DNA of 64,000 bases from a virus. Below, piece by piece: positions 58,629-64,000 of the stretch. The notes under the pieces were generated by a model. That model saw only the letters and a list, made by a program, of their open reading frames with translations, searched no databases and was not told the origin of the DNA. Made by a program: the position numbers and the translations under genes. How positions within the stretch are numbered: position 1 is the stretch's first letter; every line of letters begins with the position of its first letter. The DNA lies in the IMG/VR virus record IMGVR_UViG_3300033153_012010, positions 1-64,000 of that record; one strand, given 5' to 3'.

Positions 58629-58660
58629 AGACCACTAATTTATTTTAGGGGTTTTTTTTT
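58629..58660 (+). terminator. rho-independent terminator
   Basis: Stem ACCACTAA / TTAGGGGT with one mismatch (58631-58638 / 58645-58652), then T9. Confidence 0.78.
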
Positions 58661-58664
58661 GTAA

Positions 58665-58671
58665 TATTTAT
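58665..58671 (+). promoter_or_regulatory. TATTTAT promoter-like element
   Basis: TAATATTTATAATAAAAAG, 24 nt before the 58689 gene. Confidence 0.65.
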
Positions 58672-58688
58672 AATAAAAAGAATTAGTT

Positions 58689-59120
58689 ATGGCTGGTATA
58701 GTATTTTATTTTGAAGATAACGATAAAGACGTTTGGTCTGGTAGAAGAATAGACTTAGATGCTTGGAATTACAATTGTAAAATTGGAGGCATAGATAAAG
58801 CTATTGTAGTAAACTTAACCCAACAAGATTTAATTACATTTGATGGAAATATGGATATTACTTTCGTAGACGAAATGCCATCATTGAGCGGGAATGTTAC
58901 ACAACTTGTAACGCCAACTGAAGTTTCAGGCACTACATCATTATGGGATTTTAATCATGAAACAGATTGGTATGTATTTGGACCAGGGTATGGTTGGAAA
59001 GGTAATTATTTTGGTGATACATTTCTTACTTTGCCACAATGCTCTCCAGTTTATCATCATTCTGTTTTCGTAGGTTCAACAGTGATGTATCATAGAGATA
59101 ATATTTTAAATCAACAATAA
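58689..59120 (+). CDS. unknown protein
   Basis: 143 residues. AGIVFYFEDNDKDVWSGRRI, LTQQDLITFDGNMDITFVDE and HETDWYVFGPGYGWKGNYFG, ending YHHSVFVGSTVMYHRDNIL. It may be an enzyme, given several His and aromatic residues, but no family is recognised. The next gene starts immediately after its stop. Confidence 0.6.
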   Translation: MAGIVFYFEDNDKDVWSGRRIDLDAWNYNCKIGGIDKAIVVNLTQQDLITFDGNMDITFVDEMPSLSGNVTQLVTPTEVSGTTSLWDFNHETDWYVFGPGYGWKGNYFGDTFLTLPQCSPVYHHSVFVGSTVMYHRDNILNQQ

Positions 59121-60680
59121 ATGGCAGTATCATTAGTAGGTGAAATAGTAAACAGTTGTGATGCAGAAGTTTTTAATGTTGGAAACATTTCTGGTGATGA
59201 TGATTTCGTTGAGGGAACTGGGGCTATTGGCCTTAAGATAGCAGCTAGTTATGCAGAAATTTATACAACTACACTTGGTGCCACGGCACCATATGATTTT
59301 TCTAGTGGTGGTGCTGAATTCGGATGGCATTATATCTTGTGGTTTAATACTAAGTTAGCAATACCAACTATTGGTGGATTAAGATGTATTTTTGGAAATG
59401 GTACTGATAGAGCAGAATGGAATGTTGACCCTGTAGGTTTCTATAAGGGTGGTTTTTTAACTAAAGTAATTAGCCCAGAGAGAGATTTTGATACAATTAA
59501 TGCTGGTACTTGGACTACAGGTGGAAATCCAGCACAACTAAGTAATATTACTACAATGGGAGGAGGTATAGAGACAGTACCATCTATAATGGGTAACTTT
59601 AACTCTGGGCAACTTGACCAAATGACGATTGGACTTGGATTAAGAGTTGATGCTGGTACTGTTGGTACACCTAATACATTTGAGGTAGTTAGAGCTGCTG
59701 ATGAGGATACTACTTTTTATGGGTGGTGGTCATCATCTAATGGTGCTGTTGTTGGTAAAGGAAAATTATTTATTGGACCATCGGCAGGTTCAACTACTTC
59801 GGTGTTTGATGATACTGCATTCGTGGTAATCTTTGCAGATGAATTGGTATCAGAAGATTTTTATGAAATTAACACAAGAGGAGCTGGTACTGACATAACA
59901 TGGGATTTAGCATCAATTTCAACAGCGAATTCTGATAATGTAAGGTGGGGACTTACTGTAGATTCTTCAACTAATTTATTCTCTGATAAGAATGGTGTAT
60001 GGACTGGTGGTGGAGATTTTATTTTAGATTCAAGCGTTGGACTTACAGGTACGACAATTGTTGATTCTAACAAATTATACCAGAGTGGAGCAACATTGAA
60101 TGGAATAAGTGTTCTTGCTGCAAATACAAGTGCTTATACAGCTTTTATAGAATCAGGAAATCCAGAGAAGATAGAAAATTCTACATTTACATTTAGCACA
60201 GGACATTCAATAGAAATAACATCTCAAACAGTAACAGCATTTACATTTAGTAATAATACATTTATTGATTATGGGTCTGATGAAACAGATTCTTCTGCAA
60301 TTTTTAATAATAGTGGAGGAGCAATAATAATAAACGTTACAAATAATGGTACATCCCCAACTATTAGAAATGGAGATGGAGCATCTACTACAGTTAATAA
60401 TACCAAGACATTAACCTTGACAGACCTTGTTGATGATACAGAGGTTAGGATATATTCTGCTGGAACAGGGGTTGAACTTGCTGGGCAAGAAAGTGTTACT
60501 GGTGGGACATTTGTATATGCATATAGTTATGCTGCAGATACACTAATAGATATTGTAGTTTTTAAAGAAGAATATACTTTTAATGAGCCAGATGGTAGAA
60601 TTAAAAATTTTGAGTTACCAAATGGTAACTCTTCAATTCCAATTAATCAAAACTTTGATAGGAATTATTATAATCCATAA
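59121..60680 (+). CDS. probable virion structural protein, beta-rich
   Basis: 519 residues. The first half is LamG-like (EFGWHYILWFNTKLAIPTIG, EWNVDPVGFYKGGF). The second half looks like a beta-helix segment (ENSTFTFSTGHSIEITSQTV, AFTFSNNTFIDYGSDE, GGAIIINVTNNGTSPTIRNG). It ends INQNFDRNYYNP, a tail shared with the 57175 product. Probably a baseplate, spike or fibre-side protein. Confidence 0.65.
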   Translation: MAVSLVGEIVNSCDAEVFNVGNISGDDDFVEGTGAIGLKIAASYAEIYTTTLGATAPYDFSSGGAEFGWHYILWFNTKLAIPTIGGLRCIFGNGTDRAEWNVDPVGFYKGGFLTKVISPERDFDTINAGTWTTGGNPAQLSNITTMGGGIETVPSIMGNFNSGQLDQMTIGLGLRVDAGTVGTPNTFEVVRAADEDTTFYGWWSSSNGAVVGKGKLFIGPSAGSTTSVFDDTAFVVIFADELVSEDFYEINTRGAGTDITWDLASISTANSDNVRWGLTVDSSTNLFSDKNGVWTGGGDFILDSSVGLTGTTIVDSNKLYQSGATLNGISVLAANTSAYTAFIESGNPEKIENSTFTFSTGHSIEITSQTVTAFTFSNNTFIDYGSDETDSSAIFNNSGGAIIINVTNNGTSPTIRNGDGASTTVNNTKTLTLTDLVDDTEVRIYSAGTGVELAGQESVTGGTFVYAYSYAADTLIDIVVFKEEYTFNEPDGRIKNFELPNGNSSIPINQNFDRNYYNP

Positions 60681-60687
60681 TATTTAT
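60681..60687 (+). promoter_or_regulatory. TATTTAT promoter-like element
   Basis: TAATATTTATTATAGTAAC starts right after the preceding stop, 58 nt before the 60739 gene. Confidence 0.5.
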
Positions 60688-60738
60688 TATAGTAACAATA
60701 ATTTATATATTAATAAACAACTTAAAAAATAAGAAAAA

Positions 60739-60942
60739 ATGAACAACGTAGACATCGCAATTCAAAAAGTTAGACAATTACAACAAATGCTTTTTGATTC
60801 CAAACAAAGTCCAGATGACCTTTTTAAATTCACACATGTAGTGATAGAATATATGGAGAAGGCTAGTACAGAAATCAAAACCAATTACGAAGAAATCAGT
60901 AAAAAATTAACTGATGAAATGAATACTGGTAAAAAACAATAA
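60739..60942 (+). CDS. small helical protein
   Basis: 67 residues, all helical (DVAIQKVRQLQQMLF-like start, then EYMEKASTEIKTNYEEISKK). No family recognised. Followed 8 nt later by the 60951 gene. Possibly an assembly chaperone for it (inference). Confidence 0.58.
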   Translation: MNNVDIAIQKVRQLQQMLFDSKQSPDDLFKFTHVVIEYMEKASTEIKTNYEEISKKLTDEMNTGKKQ

Positions 60943-60950
60943 GACAATAA

Positions 60951-62051
60951 ATGCCTGTAGAAGATTTTACATTTAATGGAGTTAGTAAATTTATTTCTAT
61001 TTCCAGTGGAGTTACCATAGTTGATGTACAGGATATGTACTCAAGATGGAAGGAGTGGACCCAATTGTCAGATAATTCTAAATATCTTCAAGCACTGAGA
61101 ACATTTGGGGGTGACCCCACTATTGCAGGACAGTTCGCACCAAGATATTATTTCCTTCAAAATGGTTGGAGAGTTTTTGTTGATACTGGGGAATTACTTT
61201 CTGTAGGAACTAATCTATATACCGAAGAGCTTGTAAGTCCATATATTATTGGGTCTGGTTCTTCTGTGTCTGATAGTAACTCTGATGCTGTTGTTGTTGA
61301 TAATGGAATTGCTGAGTCTCTTGATTATAATGGGATTGTTCATGTTAACCCAACTATAGGGATTCCTGGAACAGAATTCCCAGCTGGAACAATTGCTCAA
61401 CCTGTTACAACATTAGCTGATGCTGTAACGATTGCAAATGATAGAGGTATTTTAGAAATTGGAATTCATGGAACTAATTATGTTAGCACAGATGTTAGTG
61501 GATTTGTGATAAAAGGAGGTAGAGTAACTGATGTATTAGTATTCATTACAGGAAATTACATTAACAATTCAACACTTAAAGAACTTGTTATTGCTGGTTC
61601 ATATTCTGGTTTTGTAGTATCTGAAACTTGCCAATTAGCAAATGGACTAACTGGCGATGGTGGTGTTTTTAAAGATTGTGGACTTCAAGGGTCTTATAAT
61701 ATTAATGAAAATTCAAATCTTTCAATATTAAATTGCTCATCAATGGTTCCAGGTGATAATTCGCCCTCAATTCATTTAAGTAGTGGTTCAACAGTTAATT
61801 TAAGGAAGTATAGTGGTGGAATGATGTGGTATGATATAGAAGTTGGAACAGACATAAGCGCTGAGTTCCTTGCTGGTAGTTGTCAAATATTAACTGGATG
61901 TACTGGAGGTGAAATGCATATTAGAGGGATAGCATCTCTTGATGACCAATCAAGTGGAACAACAGTTGATATAGGGGGATTGATAATACCTTCAAGACTT
62001 GCACAACAACAAACATTAAATGTAAATACAGAGATTACAAAAAATAAATAA
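60951..62051 (+). CDS. probable tail/baseplate structural protein with beta-helix-like C-terminus
   Basis: 366 residues. The N-terminal domain holds the phrase DVQDMYSRWKEWTQLSDNSK followed by FGGDP and YYFLQNGWRVFVDTGE, a pattern I have seen in structural proteins of many tailed phages (family name uncertain). The rest, from about residue 130, is a beta-helix-like region (TLKELVIAGSYSGFVVSETC). It may act in the baseplate or as a spike. Two hairpins follow the gene. Confidence 0.7.
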   Translation: MPVEDFTFNGVSKFISISSGVTIVDVQDMYSRWKEWTQLSDNSKYLQALRTFGGDPTIAGQFAPRYYFLQNGWRVFVDTGELLSVGTNLYTEELVSPYIIGSGSSVSDSNSDAVVVDNGIAESLDYNGIVHVNPTIGIPGTEFPAGTIAQPVTTLADAVTIANDRGILEIGIHGTNYVSTDVSGFVIKGGRVTDVLVFITGNYINNSTLKELVIAGSYSGFVVSETCQLANGLTGDGGVFKDCGLQGSYNINENSNLSILNCSSMVPGDNSPSIHLSSGSTVNLRKYSGGMMWYDIEVGTDISAEFLAGSCQILTGCTGGEMHIRGIASLDDQSSGTTVDIGGLIIPSRLAQQQTLNVNTEITKNK

Positions 62052-62107
62052 AATCATAATTTGATTTTATGAAAAAAAGGAGTTATATTTATTGTAACCC
62101 CTTTTTT
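62050..62107 (+). terminator. tandem terminator hairpins
   Basis: First hairpin AAAATCA / TGATTTT (62050-62056 / 62062-62068). The second pairs AAGGAGTTA with TAACCCCTT with one mismatch, followed by a T run to 62107. Confidence 0.75.
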
Positions 62108-62155
62108 ATGTCAGAAGAAATTTGTTATATCTGGTGGGGGAACAAAATTTTTGAA

Positions 62156-62162
62156 TATTTAT
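62156..62162 (+). promoter_or_regulatory. TATTTAT match close to the endonuclease start
   Basis: GAATATTTATAGAT only 11 nt before the ATG at 62167. The distance is shorter than elsewhere, so it may not be a functional promoter for this start. Confidence 0.35.
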
Positions 62163-62166
62163 AGAT

Positions 62167-62907
62167 ATGGAAGCTATAAATATATACATACTGATTGACC
62201 CAGTAACTAAAGAGGTTAGATATGTTGGTAAGACAACAAATATAAAAAAAAGATTTAACAAACATCTGAATGAAAGTAGAAAATCTACTACATCGCATAA
62301 AAAAGCTTGGATTAAAAGTTTGTTGAAAAAAAATCTGAAACCAGAAATGGAAATAATTGATGTAGTTAATAATGATGAGTGGAAATTTTGGGAAAGATAT
62401 TGGATTGAGCAGATGATAGCATGGGGTTTTAAATTGACAAATGAAACTATTGGAGGAGACGGAGTAAATAAAGGAACAGTTCCATGGAACAAAGGGGTTT
62501 TTGGTGTTATGAAACCAAATAAAACAACTTTTAAAAAAGGGAATGAGATAGGAAAAGAAACAAGAATAAAAAAAGGTCAAAGATTTGGTAAAAAAACAGA
62601 GTTTAAAAAAGGAGAAAAACCTCATAATAAAACAAAGTTGTTACAATTTGATTTGGATGGTAAATTTTTAAGAGAGTTTGAAAGTTTTAAAGAAGCTGCT
62701 GAGTACATTGGTGTAGGACAACCAGCTCTTAGTCAATGTTTTATAAGAAAAACCTACAAATGCAAAGGTTATAAATGGAAAAAATTAGAAAAAAAAAAAA
62801 AAAACGAGCCCTGTGTATTTCGGGTGGTGGTAGTAAAGGGGCTTGGGCTGGCGGAGCAATACAATATCTTCTTGAAGATGGAGATAAGGATTATGACCTT
62901 TATGTAG
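62167..62907 (+). CDS. GIY-YIG homing endonuclease with NUMOD DNA-binding motifs
   Basis: 246 residues. GIY-YIG domain at 1-95: NIYILIDPVTKEVRYVGKT (degenerate GIY, then YVG), KKRFNKHL, and catalytic Glu in WERYWIEQM. NUMOD3-type repeats (VPWNKGVFG, FKKGNEIGKE, FKKGEKPHNK) and a NUMOD1-like segment (FKEAAEYIGVGQPALSQCF) bind DNA. The natural end is probably near GYKWKKLE; beyond the 16-A run the frame reads a tail that overlaps the patatin gene in another frame (133 nt overlap). It is probably a free-standing homing gene acquired recently. Confidence 0.88.
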   Translation: MEAINIYILIDPVTKEVRYVGKTTNIKKRFNKHLNESRKSTTSHKKAWIKSLLKKNLKPEMEIIDVVNNDEWKFWERYWIEQMIAWGFKLTNETIGGDGVNKGTVPWNKGVFGVMKPNKTTFKKGNEIGKETRIKKGQRFGKKTEFKKGEKPHNKTKLLQFDLDGKFLREFESFKEAAEYIGVGQPALSQCFIRKTYKCKGYKWKKLEKKKKNEPCVFRVVVVKGLGLAEQYNIFLKMEIRIMTFM

Positions 62908-63710
62908 GGACATCTACAGGGAGTTTAATTGCACCACTTACATCAATAAGAGAAATTAGCATCTTAAAAGAGGGTTACACAAATATTACTTCAGAAGATA
63001 TATTCTCAGTTAATCCTTTTGATAAGAATGGGGAAATAAAACTTTGGAATGCATTTTGGAGAGTTATTAGTCTTAAAAAAACCCTAGGAGAAACTGAAAC
63101 ACTGAGAGATTTAATTAAGAAACATTTTCAAGAAAAACATTTTGATAGGTTATATAAATCTGAAAAAGAAGTAATTGCTGTTGTTACAAATCTAACCGAC
63201 AAGAAACCAGAATTCAAATCATCAAACAACAATAAGTATGAAGACTTCATTGATTGGCTTTGGGCATCATGCAATGCGCCAATGTTCACATCAATATTAG
63301 AAAAGGATGATAATCAATATGCAGATGGAGCTATCTTCCAACATATACCAATTCAAGTGGCCATAGAAAATGGGGCAACAGAAATTGATGTTATTGTTCT
63401 TAGTCCAGAGGGATTTGGTGTTGTTAAGAGAAATAAAGTTAATAACATATTTCAAAACTTCTTTAGGTTAATGGAAATTATGCAAAGAAAAATTGCTAAA
63501 GACAACATTGACCTTAACAAGCTTAACTCTCATGGAAAAGAAGTTTCCATCAATGTTTACTACACGCCATATAGGCTTACAGAAAATTCTCTAGTATTCG
63601 ACAAAGAAGAAATGCTGAAGTGGTGGGATGAAGGATACATTAATGCAAAATCTGGAAATGTAAAGAAATACAAAATCACTAGGTCCAACGTATTCAAAGA
63701 GGTTGAATAA
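62775..63710 (+). CDS. patatin-like phospholipase
   Basis: 311 residues. Oxyanion loop CISGGGSKGAWAGGA (GGGSKG 17-22), nucleophile elbow YVGTSTGSL (Ser47) and catalytic Asp in QYADGAIF (Asp184-Gly185) are all intact, so it should be active. Family enzymes hydrolyse acyl esters of membrane lipids. The ATG at 62775 lies inside the endonuclease gene; a 16-A run (62789-62804) encodes the Lys stretch at residues 6-10. A role in host membrane attack, lysis or entry is possible but unproven. No signal peptide seen. Confidence 0.88.
   Translation: MEKIRKKKKKRALCISGGGSKGAWAGGAIQYLLEDGDKDYDLYVGTSTGSLIAPLTSIREISILKEGYTNITSEDIFSVNPFDKNGEIKLWNAFWRVISLKKTLGETETLRDLIKKHFQEKHFDRLYKSEKEVIAVVTNLTDKKPEFKSSNNNKYEDFIDWLWASCNAPMFTSILEKDDNQYADGAIFQHIPIQVAIENGATEIDVIVLSPEGFGVVKRNKVNNIFQNFFRLMEIMQRKIAKDNIDLNKLNSHGKEVSINVYYTPYRLTENSLVFDKEEMLKWWDEGYINAKSGNVKKYKITRSNVFKEVE
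62789..62804 (+). repeat. 16-A homopolymer at the endonuclease/patatin junction
   Basis: An uninterrupted run of 16 A lies in both overlapping frames. Gain of one A (or -1 slippage) would fuse the two proteins; other length changes would break the patatin reading. Confidence 0.8.
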
Positions 63711-63725
63711 TAATCTTTTTGATTC

Positions 63726-63732
63726 TATTTAT
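63726..63732 (+). promoter_or_regulatory. TATTTAT promoter-like element
   Basis: TTCTATTTATATAAAAAG, 21 nt before the 63747 gene. Confidence 0.6.
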
Positions 63733-63746
63733 ATAAAAAGCGTAAT

Positions 63747-64000
63747 ATGGACATTGGAACTGGACAAACTGTATATGAACAAATAATTTCTGTGAATGCA
63801 GATAATGCCCCTGTTGTTGGAACTACATTCGATACAACGATGTATAGAGATGGTTCTGAATACTCTGGAATTACAGTAGGAGTATCATTAACAGATTCAT
63901 CAAGAGGAGTTTATACAGCAACCTGGTCAGCAACAACGACTGGAGATTATCAATTATACGCAAAAAACAATATAACTTCTGTTATTTTTATATCAGATAA
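63747..64000 (+). CDS. Ig-like virion protein (partial, 3' end beyond window)
   Basis: 84 residues visible before the right edge. Beta-rich Ig-like pattern: TGQTVYEQIISVNADNAPVV, GVYTATWSATTTGDYQLYAK. It resembles the beta part of the 52224 product. It is probably a baseplate or fibre attachment protein and may begin another structural block. Confidence 0.6.
   Translation, partial: MDIGTGQTVYEQIISVNADNAPVVGTTFDTTMYRDGSEYSGITVGVSLTDSSRGVYTATWSATTTGDYQLYAKNNITSVIFISD

Noticed and set aside
62805-62907. C-terminal tail of the endonuclease after the A run as a functional domain
   Set aside because: It is the patatin coding sequence read in the wrong frame and has no family features.
11824-63732. 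T4-type late promoter TATAAATA in normal orientation
   Set aside because: The sites read TATTTAT in the direction of the genes; TATAAATA would point away from them, so the T4 label was not used.

Overview
This 64 kb window is part of the genome of a large T4-like contractile-tailed phage (myovirus). It is A+T-rich. Start codons are preceded by A-rich stretches without a recognisable Shine-Dalgarno sequence. Many starts are instead preceded by the element TATTTAT(A/T), in the same orientation as the gene. The missing Shine-Dalgarno, the low GC and the Bacteroidota-like surface proteins (BspA/DUF285 repeats, LamG-like proteins, VGIGT...P fibre repeats) point to a host in Bacteroidota, probably Flavobacteriia. 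That host call is inference. No tRNA, CRISPR array, integrase or insertion sequence was seen.

Layout. (1) 1-9043, minus strand: one tightly overlapping operon. It starts with thioredoxin, then carries six glycosyltransferase-like genes, a sulfotransferase, a 2-hydroxyacid dehydrogenase, a Gfo/Idh/MocA oxidoreductase and a SIS isomerase that runs off the left edge. In its middle lies a shortened copy of the neck protein gp13. (2) 9184-15954, mostly plus: acidic and coiled-coil proteins that look like head or core components, with a small minus block (two short paralogues and PhoH), then a GT-B glycosyltransferase. (3) 16010-18334, minus: a 774-residue von Willebrand A protein. (4) 18469-24926, plus: unknown proteins, then prohead protease (gp21), a gp22-like scaffold and the major capsid protein (gp23). 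(5) 24997-27615, minus: an accessory block of seven small genes including an HD hydrolase. (6) 27699-33859, plus: a small protein, gp13, gp14, a gp15-like tail terminator, a small protein and the tail sheath gp18. (7) 33860-34291: a non-coding interval with a candidate structured RNA. (8) 34292-51394, plus: a receptor-binding and fibre cluster with two giant repeat fibres, three LamG-like paralogues and a BspA/DUF285 protein. (9) 51486-53298: a DUF4326 gene, then an inverted minus block with a BppU-like protein, an Ig-like protein and the tail tube gp19. (10) 53448-62051, plus: a third repeat fibre and a series of probable baseplate or tail-associated proteins. (11) 62167-64000, plus: a GIY-YIG homing endonuclease overlapping a patatin-like phospholipase at a 16-A run, and a partial Ig-like protein.

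How the parts fit. The plus-strand genes make the head (21-22-23), neck (13-14), tail terminator (15), sheath (18), tube (19), fibres and baseplate accessories. Portal (gp20) and terminase (gp16/17) are not in the window. The left operon probably makes and transfers a modified sugar, possibly sulfated, onto a virion or host-surface target. Rho-independent hairpins separate the modules, several of them bidirectional between convergent genes. Many modules restart with the TATTTAT element, which is probably the phage's late or middle promoter.
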